Below are positions 18,732 to 27,549 of a DNA stretch of 64,000 nt, one piece after another. The DNA is from Erythrobacteraceae bacterium Alg239-R51 (GTDB lineage Bacteria > Pseudomonadota > Alphaproteobacteria > Sphingomonadales > Sphingomonadaceae). The position numbers and the translations under genes are program-made. Within the stretch, counting starts at the first letter, position 1; every line of letters starts with the position of its first letter. The stretch lies in NCBI GenBank assembly GCA_947331495.1, contig CAMZOI010000001.1, positions 1,860,001-1,924,000 on the forward strand, written 5' to 3'. The notes beneath the pieces were generated by a model. The model ran no database searches and was not told where the DNA came from. It was given only the letters and a program-made list of their open reading frames with translations.

Positions 18732-19289
18732 TCAGTTCATTTCGCTGGCAGGCTGACCCGGCCAGTAGTCAAGGGGTTTGGGCACGCTGGCGCCACGCTT
18801 GCCGGCTTCCCAAGGGTTGATGCAGTTGTCCTGCGATTGGGGTTCGCACAGCGGAAGGTCGCCCGTCGGAGGACCCTGATCGCCAGGCGTAGCCTGTACC
18901 ATCTCGTTCCTGACGAAACGCATGTTCGCGGTAGACGTTGTCGTGGTCCGCGCGGTTGCCGTTGCGGGCATGTTCGTCTGGTTCATCTGGGCTGCAATTT
19001 GCGTCCACGCTGTCGAACGCTGTTGCGGCGTCATTTCAAACAGGCGCACACGCTGATCATCATTCAACACCCACCAGGCACGAGTCTGGTTGTCATCGAG
19101 AGTCCAGTAATATTCCTGAATATCGGCAGGCCAGCGTTCGTAGGCGATCCGTTGGTCATCTTCCCAATTCATGAACATCTGCTGTTGCGCCGTGGTCATG
19201 TCGTACGCTTCGCGGTCCATGTCCTGAGCGATCGCCGGGGCGGCAGTAAAAGCGAGCGCAGCGGCGCCGGCAAGTATGATATTACGCAT
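18732..19289 (-). CDS. exported Trp/Tyr-rich protein, paralog B
   Basis: The 185-residue product has a signal peptide (MRNIILAGAAALAFTAAPAIA) after an ATG at 19289 with GGAG upstream. The mature part has the unit RWPADIQEYYWTLDDNQ, then RAWWVLNDDQRVRLFEMT, close to the equivalent region of paralog A. A Thr/Ala linker follows, then a C-terminal part ending near PKPLDYWPGQPASEMN with two Cys (LCEP and DNCINPW) that could form a disulfide. Family and function are unknown; I have the impression that similar exported proteins are common in sphingomonads. It is divergent from the helicase gene. Confidence 0.8.
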   Translation of the reverse strand: MRNIILAGAAALAFTAAPAIAQDMDREAYDMTTAQQQMFMNWEDDQRIAYERWPADIQEYYWTLDDNQTRAWWVLNDDQRVRLFEMTPQQRSTAWTQIAAQMNQTNMPATATARTTTTSTANMRFVRNEMVQATPGDQGPPTGDLPLCEPQSQDNCINPWEAGKRGASVPKPLDYWPGQPASEMN

Positions 19290-19435
19290 AGGAGTCATCT
19301 CCATCTTTGGTTGCATTGACCCATTTACGCAGACCCCTAACCGATTGTTCCAAGCCTTTTGTCACAATGGGTGGCCTTACCCTTATGTCACAAGGGCTTG
19401 TCCTGCGCGAAAGCGTTCCCTAGCTGTTCCGAACC

Positions 19436-21745
19436 GTGCAGGACTTCCCCACCCCTTCCGAACGTGCCGAAAATGGCTCGATTCCGCCCTATGCGCAGCG
19501 GTTGAATGCCCCGCAGCGCGAGGCGGTGCTGACGACGGAAGGGCCAGTCCTGATGCTCGCAGGTGCCGGCACCGGCAAGACGGCGGCGCTCACCGCACGT
19601 TTGGCACATCTCATCGCAACCCGGCGAGCCTGGCCCAGCGAAATCCTCTGTGTCACCTTCACGAACAAGGCGGCTCGGGAAATGCGCGAACGCGTCGGGC
19701 GCCATATCGGCGACGCGGTCGAAGGGATGCCGTGGCTGGGTACGTTCCATTCGATTGGCGCGCGGATGCTGCGTCGTCATGCCGAATTGGTCGGATTGAA
19801 AAGCAACTATACTATCATCGATACCGACGATCAGCTACGCCTGCTCAAACAGCTGATCCGGGACAATGACCTTGATGAGAAGCGCTGGCCAGCCCGTCAG
19901 CTTGCCGGACTGTTAGACCGCTGGAAGAACCGCGGTCTCAATCCGGGCGATCTCGATGCGGTCGATAACGAGAGCTATGCGAACGGTCGGGGCGCGCAAT
20001 TCTATACGCTGTACCAGGACCGGTTGAAGGCACTGAATGCCTGCGATTTTGGTGATCTGCTACTCCATATGCTCAACATATTCCGCGAGCATCGTGATGT
20101 GCTGGCGCAGTATCAGCAACGCTTCAAATACATCCTGGTCGACGAATATCAGGACACCAACCAGGTACAGTACCTCTGGCTTCGCCTATTGGCGCAAACC
20201 CGCAAGAACATCTGCGTGGTGGGCGATGATGACCAGTCGATCTATTCCTGGCGCGGCGCCGAGGTCGCAAATATTCTTAAGTTCGAAAAGGACTTTCCCG
20301 GCGCGGCGGTCATCAAGCTGGAACAGAATTATCGCTCCACCCCGCAAATTCTCGCCGCGGCGTCGGGATTGATCGACGCCAACAGCGAACGTCTCGGCAA
20401 GACCTTGTGGACCGAATTGCCCGACGGCGAGAAGATTCGCGTGATCGGCATCTGGGACGGGCCGGAAGAAGCCCGCCGCGTGGGTGAGGAAATCGAGCGG
20501 CTTGAAAGCGAAGGCGCCCCGCTGGATCAGATTGCCATCCTCGTGCGCGCGCAATACCAGACGCGCGAATTCGAGGATCGCTTCATCCAGATCGGCCTCA
20601 ACTACCGCATCGTTGGCGGCTTCCGCTTTTACGAACGTGCCGAGATCCGCGACGCGCTTGCTTATCTGCGCGTCATTGCCCAGCCCGCCGATGACCTTGC
20701 ATTCGAACGTATCTACAACCAGCCCAAACGCGGGCTGGGCGCAAAGACGCTCGAAGCGATGCGACGCCATGCACGACGAACCCGGATGCCGCTTGCCGCT
20801 GCAAGCCTCGACCTTTGCGACACTGACGAACTTCCGGCGCGGGCAAGGAACAATCTCGTCTTCCTGCTCCGCCAGTTCGCCCAGTGGCGCGAACAGGCCG
20901 AGAAAATGACGCCTTCCGAACTGTTGCGCACGGTGCTGACGGAAAGCGGCTATGACGAGATGCTGCAGAAGGATCGCAGCGCTGAAAGCGCCGGGCGCGC
21001 CGAAAACCTCACCGAACTTGCTCGCGCGATGGAGGAATACGAAACACTCGGCGACTTCCTCGAACACGTCAGCCTCGTGATGGACAATGACCGCGCCAAT
21101 GACGGCGAGAAAGTCACGATCATGACGATGCACGCCGCCAAGGGACTGGAGTTCGACCACGTGTTCCTGCCGGGTTGGGAAGAAGGCGTGTTTCCAAGCC
21201 AGCGTGCAATCGATGAAGGCGGTTTAGCCAGCCTCGAGGAAGAGCGCCGCCTTGCCTATGTCGCCATTACCCGCGCGAAGCGGCGCTGCACCATCCTCCA
21301 CGCGGCGAACCGGCGCATCTACGGTCAGTGGACCAGTTCGATAGCCAGCCGCTTTGTCGAAGAACTGCCAGACGAGCACGTCAGGACGGAAACCACCATG
21401 ACTGGCGGCAAGTCGTTGTGGCAGGCGAACTGGAGCGAAAACGAAGACCCCTTCGCCCACGTCTCCACTGCCCGCCCAGACCGCAGCACTACCCGCGGCC
21501 CTGGCTGGCAGCGCGCGCTCTCGACCGGCTACGATTCTACGCCCAAGCGACTTGCCGAACCGAACCGCAGCGCTGCAAGCTTTGCCGCAAAACCCCGCGG
21601 CGACATCGCCATTGGCGCGCGCGTGTTCCATGACAAGTTCGGCTATGGCACGGTGACGGATCAGGAAGGCAACAAGCTGACAATCGAATTCGAAAAGGCA
21701 GGCGAAAAGCGCGTGCTCGACAGCTTTGTGACGGTGTCAGTCTAA
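19436..21745 (+). CDS. uvrD: UvrD/PcrA-type superfamily 1 DNA helicase
   Basis: The 769-residue enzyme is an ATP-driven 3'-5' DNA helicase used in repair and in clearing stalled complexes. Motifs appear in order: NAPQREAV, Walker A AGAGTGKTAAL, motif II DEYQDTNQ, motif III YSWRGAE, motif IV QNYRST, motif V TMHAAKGLEF and motif VI YVAITRAKRR. A C-terminal Tudor-like tail (GARVFHDKFGYGTVTDQEGNK) is typical of PcrA/UvrD. The start is GTG 19436. It is convergent with the DEAD-box gene. Confidence 0.93.
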   Translation: MQDFPTPSERAENGSIPPYAQRLNAPQREAVLTTEGPVLMLAGAGTGKTAALTARLAHLIATRRAWPSEILCVTFTNKAAREMRERVGRHIGDAVEGMPWLGTFHSIGARMLRRHAELVGLKSNYTIIDTDDQLRLLKQLIRDNDLDEKRWPARQLAGLLDRWKNRGLNPGDLDAVDNESYANGRGAQFYTLYQDRLKALNACDFGDLLLHMLNIFREHRDVLAQYQQRFKYILVDEYQDTNQVQYLWLRLLAQTRKNICVVGDDDQSIYSWRGAEVANILKFEKDFPGAAVIKLEQNYRSTPQILAAASGLIDANSERLGKTLWTELPDGEKIRVIGIWDGPEEARRVGEEIERLESEGAPLDQIAILVRAQYQTREFEDRFIQIGLNYRIVGGFRFYERAEIRDALAYLRVIAQPADDLAFERIYNQPKRGLGAKTLEAMRRHARRTRMPLAAASLDLCDTDELPARARNNLVFLLRQFAQWREQAEKMTPSELLRTVLTESGYDEMLQKDRSAESAGRAENLTELARAMEEYETLGDFLEHVSLVMDNDRANDGEKVTIMTMHAAKGLEFDHVFLPGWEEGVFPSQRAIDEGGLASLEEERRLAYVAITRAKRRCTILHAANRRIYGQWTSSIASRFVEELPDEHVRTETTMTGGKSLWQANWSENEDPFAHVSTARPDRSTTRGPGWQRALSTGYDSTPKRLAEPNRSAASFAAKPRGDIAIGARVFHDKFGYGTVTDQEGNKLTIEFEKAGEKRVLDSFVTVSV

Positions 21746-21785
21746 GCTGACCGGGTTAAATAGCGAAAACGAGCGGGTTCTGAAA

Positions 21786-21801
21786 AGACCGCGCCCGGTC
21801 T
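21786..21801. terminator. short hairpin between convergent helicase genes
   Basis: AGACCG and CGGTCT pair around CGCC in the 64-bp gap between the two convergent helicase genes, with CTTTCT downstream on the plus strand. A modest candidate terminator serving the uvrD side. Confidence 0.35.
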
Positions 21802-21809
21802 CGACTTTC

Positions 21810-23174
21810 TCAATGCGCGCTGACGCCGAGAAATCCCGGCAGCGGACCGTTCCAATCGCCTGCCTCGACGGGATCGTCGTCATGGTCGCGGCGTGAATTT
21901 TTGCCCGTCGACTTAGCGGTTTTTGCGGGCTTGCCCCGCCTCGGCTTTTTCGGAGCTTCCTGCTCCTGCTGCTCGTCACGCTTTTTCGACTGGGCGTTCT
22001 TCGGCTTGTCGTCCGTCCGCTGCTTTGCTTCGCTCGGCTGCTTCATTTCGACCCGAACATCGCCTTTACCGAACACCGGGATCGCCGATCCGGTAAGTTT
22101 CTCCACGTTTTCGATCGCTTCGGCATCAGCTTCGGCAACGAAGGTAAAAGCCCGGCCCTTGGCCCCGGCTCTTCCCGTGCGACCGATGCGGTGGACGTAG
22201 TCGTCCGGATGCCAGGGCGTGTCGAAATTGAACACGTGGCTCACGCCCTTGACGTCGAGGCCGCGCGCGGCAACGTCAGACGCCACGAGGATATTGACCT
22301 CGCCTTTCTTGAAACGGTCGAGTTCCTTGATCCGGCTCGCCTGGTCCATGTCGCCATGGATTTCGCCCGAGCGGAAACCGTGGCTCTGGAGGCTCTTGTT
22401 GACTTCGCGCACCGTGGTCTTGCGGTTGGCGAAAACAATGGCGGTTTCCACATGGTCGTGGTCGAGCAGCCAGCGCAAGGTCTCGCGCTTCTGGCGCGTC
22501 TTTACAGGCACCTTGAAAGCGGTGATGTCTTTGTTGGTCGAAGCCGCGCGGCTAACCTCGATCCGCTTGGGATTGTTCAGGAACTTTTTTGCCAGCTTCT
22601 CGATCGGTGGCGGCATGGTCGCACTGAACAGCATCGTCTGGCGAGTGTCGGGCAGCTTATCACAGATGAATTCGATATCGGGAATGAACCCCATGTCGAG
22701 CATACGGTCAGCTTCATCGATGACAAGTAGTTCACACCCGTTGAGCAGGATCTTGCCACGCTCGAACAGATCCATCAAGCGGCCGGGCGTCGCGATCAAC
22801 ACGTCGACCCCTTCATTCAGGGCCTTGATCTGATCGCCCATTTGGACACCGCCGATGAGCAAAGCCATCTTGAGGTCGTGGTTCTTGCCGTAATTCTCAA
22901 AATTTTCGGCAACTTGCGCCGCCAGTTCGCGTGTCGGTTCGAGAATCAGACTGCGCGGCATCAGTGCACGGCGCCGTCCGCTTGCCATGATATCGATCAT
23001 CGGCAGGACAAAGCTGGCGGTCTTGCCGGTACCGGTTTGAGCGATGCCGATAATGTCTTTCATCATCAGCACCGGAGGTATGGCTTCGGCTTGGATTGCG
23101 GTCGGCACCGTATAACCGGCTGCCTCCACCGCCTTTAACAGATCTTTGGAAAGGCCGAGATCGGCGAATGTCAT
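21810..23174 (-). CDS. DEAD-box RNA helicase (RhlE-like)
   Basis: The 454-residue protein carries the Q motif (MTFADLGLSKDLL ... TAIQ), Walker A AQTGTGKTASF, DEAD motif VIDEADRMLDMGF, SAT, and the second-domain motifs ARGLDVKGVSHV and HRIGRTGRAG. The last 60 residues are a basic, low-complexity tail (KKPRRGKPAKTAK) typical of RhlE-like enzymes, which act on ribosome assembly and mRNA turnover. Which rRNA or mRNA it acts on cannot be told. A standard ATG at 23174 is used. Confidence 0.9.
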   Translation of the reverse strand: MTFADLGLSKDLLKAVEAAGYTVPTAIQAEAIPPVLMMKDIIGIAQTGTGKTASFVLPMIDIMASGRRRALMPRSLILEPTRELAAQVAENFENYGKNHDLKMALLIGGVQMGDQIKALNEGVDVLIATPGRLMDLFERGKILLNGCELLVIDEADRMLDMGFIPDIEFICDKLPDTRQTMLFSATMPPPIEKLAKKFLNNPKRIEVSRAASTNKDITAFKVPVKTRQKRETLRWLLDHDHVETAIVFANRKTTVREVNKSLQSHGFRSGEIHGDMDQASRIKELDRFKKGEVNILVASDVAARGLDVKGVSHVFNFDTPWHPDDYVHRIGRTGRAGAKGRAFTFVAEADAEAIENVEKLTGSAIPVFGKGDVRVEMKQPSEAKQRTDDKPKNAQSKKRDEQQEQEAPKKPRRGKPAKTAKSTGKNSRRDHDDDPVEAGDWNGPLPGFLGVSAH

Positions 23175-23286
23175 GCTCGTTGAGAAATCCCTGAAACTGG
23201 GTCACGTCCGGACCTACGAGTCTGCATCAGCGACTCGTCGGGCGCTTTGCCCGATCGGGCGGATAAGTCAAGAAATCAGACCAGAG

Positions 23287-23850
23287 CTAGTCGTCGACCG
23301 TCACGTATTCCAGCTTGCGCATCTGCCTGACGTGGCACCGTGCCCCTGCCCGCGACATCAGCTTGTCACGGCCGACGCATAATTGGCCGTCTGCGTTCCG
23401 TTCGAGGTAGAAACCCAGATAAAAATCACGGGGCGAACAGGCTTTCTCAAGCTCCGCGGAAATCATGCTGCGATCACGCATGTACATGACCAGACGACTG
23501 CCGCGATCCGACACTCCCACGATGCCATTCGTAGAGATACAGTCGCCAACCGGACGTTCGATAAGCCGCCGCGAAGTGCCGCGCTGTGGCAAACCCGAAG
23601 CGAGATCCCGACGGACCCGGCCGGATTGCGGACTGATACGCACAATCACCCGACGTTCTATACGGACCTGGCGAACCACCGGCGGTTGCGCAGCATCGAC
23701 AAAGTCGTTCCAGACGGATGTTCTTCTACCCGCCGACGAGCGATCACCGCCTGGTTCCATCTGGCGCGCGACCGTTCCATGCTCGGGCGGCGAAGCAACC
23801 GGCTCAGCAACTGGCATCAGGAGCGTCAGCAATGTGGACAGCAATAGCAT
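23287..23850 (-). CDS. hypothetical exported protein, 187 residues
   Basis: The product begins MLLLSTLLTLLMPVAEPVA, which looks like a short signal sequence. A basic middle part follows, with several Arg-Val-x-Arg strands (RQVRIERRVIVRIS), and a C-terminal part with Cys residues (DCISTNG, KACSPRDFYLGF, QLCVGRD, ARCHVRQMRKLEYVTVDD). I recognise no domain. The four Cys suggest disulfides in the periplasm. An internal ATG at codon 12 is an alternative start. Its 5' end is divergent from the FAD oxidase with about 150 bp between. Confidence 0.6.
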   Translation of the reverse strand: MLLLSTLLTLLMPVAEPVASPPEHGTVARQMEPGGDRSSAGRRTSVWNDFVDAAQPPVVRQVRIERRVIVRISPQSGRVRRDLASGLPQRGTSRRLIERPVGDCISTNGIVGVSDRGSRLVMYMRDRSMISAELEKACSPRDFYLGFYLERNADGQLCVGRDKLMSRAGARCHVRQMRKLEYVTVDD

Positions 23851-24003
23851 TAATGGTTCTCGTCATTCCCCTCGCCGCGTCCACATGCAAACCGCGACCA
23901 TCTGTCCTCGGGTCTGCGCCGTACGTTTGAATAGTGGCTTAATTGCTTGCGCGAACAAGACAAGTGGTGGCCAATACCCCGCGTCCTGTGGCAAGATTGC
24001 ACC

Positions 24004-25449
24004 ATGCAGGACCGTTCCACCTTTCTCAACGATGCGCGCAAACTTCTTGGTTCGCGTGGGTTCACGAGCGATGCCGAACTGATGCAACCGTGGCTTACCG
24101 ACTGGCGCGGGAGATACTCGGGCGCAGCCCTTGGCCTAGCCTCACCCGCCAACACTGAAGCGGTCTCGGCCTTCGTAAAGTTGTGCAACAGGCATGCCGT
24201 TCCCATCGTGCCCCAGGGGGGGAACAGTGGAATGTCCGGCGGGGCCACACCCGATAGCAGCGGCGACAGCGTCGTACTTTCCTTGCGCCGCATGAATGCA
24301 GTGCGCGACTTCGATGTTGTCGCTAAGCAGATCACCTGCGACGCCGGCATGATCTTGCAGACCCTTCACGAACTTGTCGGTGAACATGCGCTGCGTTTTC
24401 CGCTTACCTTGGGGGGCAAGGGATCGGCAACGATCGGAGGCCTGGTGTCGACGAACGCCGGCGGGACGCAGGTTCTTCGACACGGTACGATGCGGGCGCA
24501 AGTTCTGGGGCTGGAAGCCGTCATGTCCGACGGTTCGATTTTCGACAGCCTGACACCGCTCAAGAAAGACAATCGCGGGTTCGATCTGAAACAGCTTCTG
24601 ATCGGATCGGAAGGAACGCTGGGTATCGTGACCGGGGCCACCTTGCGCCTGGTTCCGCAAATCGGGGACCGGATCGTAGTCTGGGCCGGACTTTCAAGCA
24701 TTTCCGCAGCGCGCGAGTTGCTCCTCCATTGCCAAGCCACGGCAAGCGACGCGCTGGAGGGCTTCGAGGTTCTCCCTCGCCACTGTCTGGCATCGGTTCT
24801 TAAGCACTTGCCTGACGCACGATCGCCTCTTCGCAACGAACATGAATGGCATGCCTTGATCGAACTTGTTACCGAACCGGACGATGATGGTTTGCGCGCG
24901 CTTGCCGAAACCGTGTTCGCGGATGCGTTGCACCAAGAACTGCTCGATGACGCGGTAGTTGCTTCGAACGAGGCCCAGGCTGACGAATTCTGGCTGTTGC
25001 GTGACAGCATTGCGCCGGCAGAACGCGCGCTCGGCCCGGCCGTGCAACATGACATATCCGTGCCGGTCGCAAAAATGCCCGATTTCATCGCCCAGACCTC
25101 GCCGCAGATAGAAGAGCGCTTCCCGGGAACCCGCGCCATTGCATTCGGCCACCTTGGCGACGGCAATATCCACTACCACGTGCTTGCACCGAAAGGTGTG
25201 GTCCGAACCGAGTGGGAAAATAGCGACGGCAAGACGATCAGTGCATTTGTTCATGATCGTGTGTCCGAATGGGGTGGGTCGATCAGCGCAGAACACGGTA
25301 TCGGACAGGTCAAGCGTGACGAACTCGGCCGGTTGGGCGATCCAGTCTCATTGGCGCTGATGCGACGTATAAAGGTGGCGCTCGATCCAGATGATCAGCT
25401 GAACCCTGGAAAACTGGTGCCGCTTGCGAAGGGGAACGTAAGCATTTAA
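24004..25449 (+). CDS. FAD-binding oxidoreductase, D-2-hydroxyglutarate/lactate dehydrogenase type
   Basis: The 481-residue protein belongs to the GlcD-like FAD enzymes that oxidise D-2-hydroxy acids. It has the PCMH FAD-binding segment (IVPQGGNSGMSGG, then GGLVSTNAGGTQVLRHG and GSEGTLGIVTGATLRL) and the C-terminal metal and substrate region GHLGDGNIHYHVLAP and SAEHGIGQVKRDEL. This length and pattern fit D-2-hydroxyglutarate or D-lactate dehydrogenases; the acceptor and substrate are inferred. ATG 24004 is preferred over an upstream in-frame start because it begins just before the family N-terminus. Confidence 0.88.
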   Translation: MQDRSTFLNDARKLLGSRGFTSDAELMQPWLTDWRGRYSGAALGLASPANTEAVSAFVKLCNRHAVPIVPQGGNSGMSGGATPDSSGDSVVLSLRRMNAVRDFDVVAKQITCDAGMILQTLHELVGEHALRFPLTLGGKGSATIGGLVSTNAGGTQVLRHGTMRAQVLGLEAVMSDGSIFDSLTPLKKDNRGFDLKQLLIGSEGTLGIVTGATLRLVPQIGDRIVVWAGLSSISAARELLLHCQATASDALEGFEVLPRHCLASVLKHLPDARSPLRNEHEWHALIELVTEPDDDGLRALAETVFADALHQELLDDAVVASNEAQADEFWLLRDSIAPAERALGPAVQHDISVPVAKMPDFIAQTSPQIEERFPGTRAIAFGHLGDGNIHYHVLAPKGVVRTEWENSDGKTISAFVHDRVSEWGGSISAEHGIGQVKRDELGRLGDPVSLALMRRIKVALDPDDQLNPGKLVPLAKGNVSI

Positions 25450-25514
25450 AGCGCGCCCATCATGCTTCGCCGCCTGGCGGGGTGACAATCAACCCGAATG
25501 TCCGGAGATGTTTC

Positions 25515-26309
25515 ATGGCCAGCGCGCCTCAACCCAGCCTGCCCTTGTTCTACAACGACCTCATGCCGCTCAACAGCAACGATCACGCGAACTACAATAC
25601 GCGTTCGGTCGAGAGCGCTCCCTGGCTGGCAAAACAGCACGCAATCCCGATGACAGTGGACGAATTCGTCCAGGCCCAGCGCCATTTCCCGATTATTTTC
25701 TCAAGCGGCGAGAATCCTCTGCCTCTGGCTCTGATGGGGTTGAATGACGGGGTAAACACCTTCGTCGACGATCAAGGCAAACTTACCGAGCAAGTTTATC
25801 TGCCCGCCTACATCCGCCGGTACCCGTTCATGCTTGCCAAGCTCAAGCCGGATGCGAACGAACTTTCGCTCTGCTTCGATCCGACTTCCGAATCCATCGG
25901 CGAGTTCAGCGAAGGCGAAACGCTGTTTGACGCTGAGAAGAAGCCCAGTGATGCCACGCAGAAAATCCTGGAATTCTGCGAACAGTTCGAACAGGCTGGA
26001 CAACGCACCCAAGCGTTCATGCAGCAATTGAAAGAACACGACCTTCTGATGGACGGCGAAGTCGCCATTCAGGTTGGTCAGGACAATACCAAGCCCTTTG
26101 TCTATCGCGGATTTCGCATGGTGAACGAAGAAAAGCTTCGCGAAGTTTCCGGCGAAAAGCTCGAAGAGTGGAACAAGAACGGCCTCCTGTCGCTCATTTA
26201 CGCGCATATGTTCTCGCTCGACCAGATGCGGACAATTTTCGCGCGGCAAGTGCAGCAGGGAACCGCTCCCCATTTGCAGGAACAACCGCAAAGTGCTTTC
26301 GCAAGCTAA
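25515..26309 (+). CDS. SapC family protein
   Basis: The 264-residue protein matches the SapC family, soluble proteins found beside outer-membrane or peptide-transport genes in many proteobacteria, with a role that is not well established. Recognisable parts are LPLFYNDLMPLNSNDHAN at the start, FPIIFSSGENPLPLALMG, YLPAYIRRYPFML and LLSLIYAHMFSLDQM near the end. No signal peptide is seen. ATG 25515 is used; the earlier in-frame start lacks conservation signs. The next gene begins 17 bases before its stop. Confidence 0.85.
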   Translation: MASAPQPSLPLFYNDLMPLNSNDHANYNTRSVESAPWLAKQHAIPMTVDEFVQAQRHFPIIFSSGENPLPLALMGLNDGVNTFVDDQGKLTEQVYLPAYIRRYPFMLAKLKPDANELSLCFDPTSESIGEFSEGETLFDAEKKPSDATQKILEFCEQFEQAGQRTQAFMQQLKEHDLLMDGEVAIQVGQDNTKPFVYRGFRMVNEEKLREVSGEKLEEWNKNGLLSLIYAHMFSLDQMRTIFARQVQQGTAPHLQEQPQSAFAS

Positions 26310-27330
26310 GAAGCGTTTCAAGAACAGGCTTTTCGGTGGGGCGGTCGGGATCTTTCTGGCCGCCTCATTCTTGTTCCAGTCCTTTGTCGTAACGGCCGAA
26401 CAACCAGCACAACCATCCGCGTCCCATCCTCTGCAAGTGTTTCAACAACGCGAGGACTTGCTATTCCGCGTGGGCTATCTTCTCGCAACTTCCAACGCGG
26501 CTTTTTGCGAGAACAGGATTGCTGTTTCCGGATTTCTGCACCACGATGCCGAGGCGTACGGTGAGCCCGCGGCCGTTCGGTATCTTTTCGGTCTTGTCGG
26601 CGATATCGGGATCCAGTCGGTCGCCCCCGGTTCGCCAGCGTACGAGGCAGGCCTACGACAGAACGACACGCTCATATCCCTGGCAAACGAACCAGTTGCC
26701 GAGCGCTGGGTACCAACCAATCCAGGTTGGAAACGCGCAAGCGCCATTGACGATACGCTCGAAGCTGCATTGGCCAAAGGGCCCGTGACTGTGGTCTGGG
26801 CGAACGCGAATGGCTTCAACGCAGCCAGCCTTCAACCGGCAGTAGCCTGCGCTTCGCGCTTCGAACTTATCGGGTCGTCAAAGACCGCCAGCGCGGATGG
26901 AAACCGGGTGATTATCGGAAAGGATTTTCCCGGGTTCGCATATGAAGAGGACGAATTTGCCGCCGCGATAGCTCATGAGATGGCGCATAATCTGCTTGGG
27001 CATCATGTGCTGCTGGAACGAACGGGCCGCAATCGGGAATCGGTCCGCCTGTCCGAACGTGATGCCGACAGATTAATGCCTTGGTTGCTGGCAAATGCGG
27101 GTTACGAACCGGCCGCTGCGGTCCGGTTCATGAAACAGTGGGGTCCCAAGCACGGTGGCGGGATCTTTCGCAAGCGCACGCATGATGGGTGGGACGAACG
27201 AGTAGAATTTATCGAGGCGGAATTGTCGTTGATCGAAAGCGAGCTCGCAGATCACGGCGCGGCGAACTGGAAAGAACATTTCCGACCGATGCTTAGATCG
27301 GACTGCACCGGTCCGACGGGCTGTCAGTAA
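26293..27330 (+). CDS. membrane-anchored M48-type metalloprotease with PDZ-like domain
   Basis: The 345-residue product starts at GTG 26293 within the end of the SapC gene. A hydrophobic signal or anchor spans residues 13-32 (FGGAVGIFLAASFLFQSFVV). Residues about 95-170 resemble a PDZ domain (VAPGSPAYEAGLRQNDTLISLAN). The zinc motif is HEMAHNLLGHH, with a downstream SERDADRL that supplies the third ligand, as in M48 peptidases. It should act on the periplasmic side, perhaps in envelope protein quality control; that is inference. The PDZ before the protease core is less usual than after it. Confidence 0.8.
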   Translation: MLSQAKKRFKNRLFGGAVGIFLAASFLFQSFVVTAEQPAQPSASHPLQVFQQREDLLFRVGYLLATSNAAFCENRIAVSGFLHHDAEAYGEPAAVRYLFGLVGDIGIQSVAPGSPAYEAGLRQNDTLISLANEPVAERWVPTNPGWKRASAIDDTLEAALAKGPVTVVWANANGFNAASLQPAVACASRFELIGSSKTASADGNRVIIGKDFPGFAYEEDEFAAAIAHEMAHNLLGHHVLLERTGRNRESVRLSERDADRLMPWLLANAGYEPAAAVRFMKQWGPKHGGGIFRKRTHDGWDERVEFIEAELSLIESELADHGAANWKEHFRPMLRSDCTGPTGCQ

Positions 27331-27442
27331 GGGCTATTGGCTCGAACCACGCTAGCCGACGAAACGCGCGTAACATGGGTTAAAGCGCTGCATTTGTTGC
27401 AATCTTCACCCTTGAAAAGAACTCGCCAGCTATCATCTCCTT

Positions 27443-27544
27443 AGAGCCGGATTGTGCTTCCCTCATGGCCTGTCCGGCAGGTGCAAGCGATTGCATCTCC
27501 TCCCTGAACCTTGGCCACCCCGTCTTTGGGCGGGGTGGTTTTTT
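27443..27544 (+). ncRNA. candidate small RNA with intrinsic terminator
   Basis: This stretch between two convergent genes can fold as a small RNA. A first hairpin closes with GCCGGA (27446-27451) and TCCGGC (27473-27478). A second has TGCAA and TTGCA around GCGA (27482-27495). The unpaired UCUCCUCCC (27496-27504) follows, then the terminator. The pyrimidine motif resembles the anti-Shine-Dalgarno loops of alphaproteobacterial regulators such as AbcR/alpha-r15 RNAs; that kinship is inference. A TATCAT at 27431 may be a -10 box, but no good -35 is seen. It could also be the 3' part of the protease mRNA. Confidence 0.5.
27515..27544 (+). terminator. rho-independent terminator with T6
   Basis: CCACCCCG (27515-27522) and CGGGGTGG (27531-27538) pair around an 8-base loop and are followed at once by six T residues on the plus strand. 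It is the clearest intrinsic terminator in the window and lies 184 bp after the protease stop. Confidence 0.88.
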
Positions 27545-27549
27545 GCGCC

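Noticed and set aside
23832..23930. Small plus-strand frame of 32 codons with a lipoprotein-like start before the FAD oxidase
   Set aside because: Too short, the lipobox is poor (ASTC), and the frame overlaps the start of the exported protein on the other strand.
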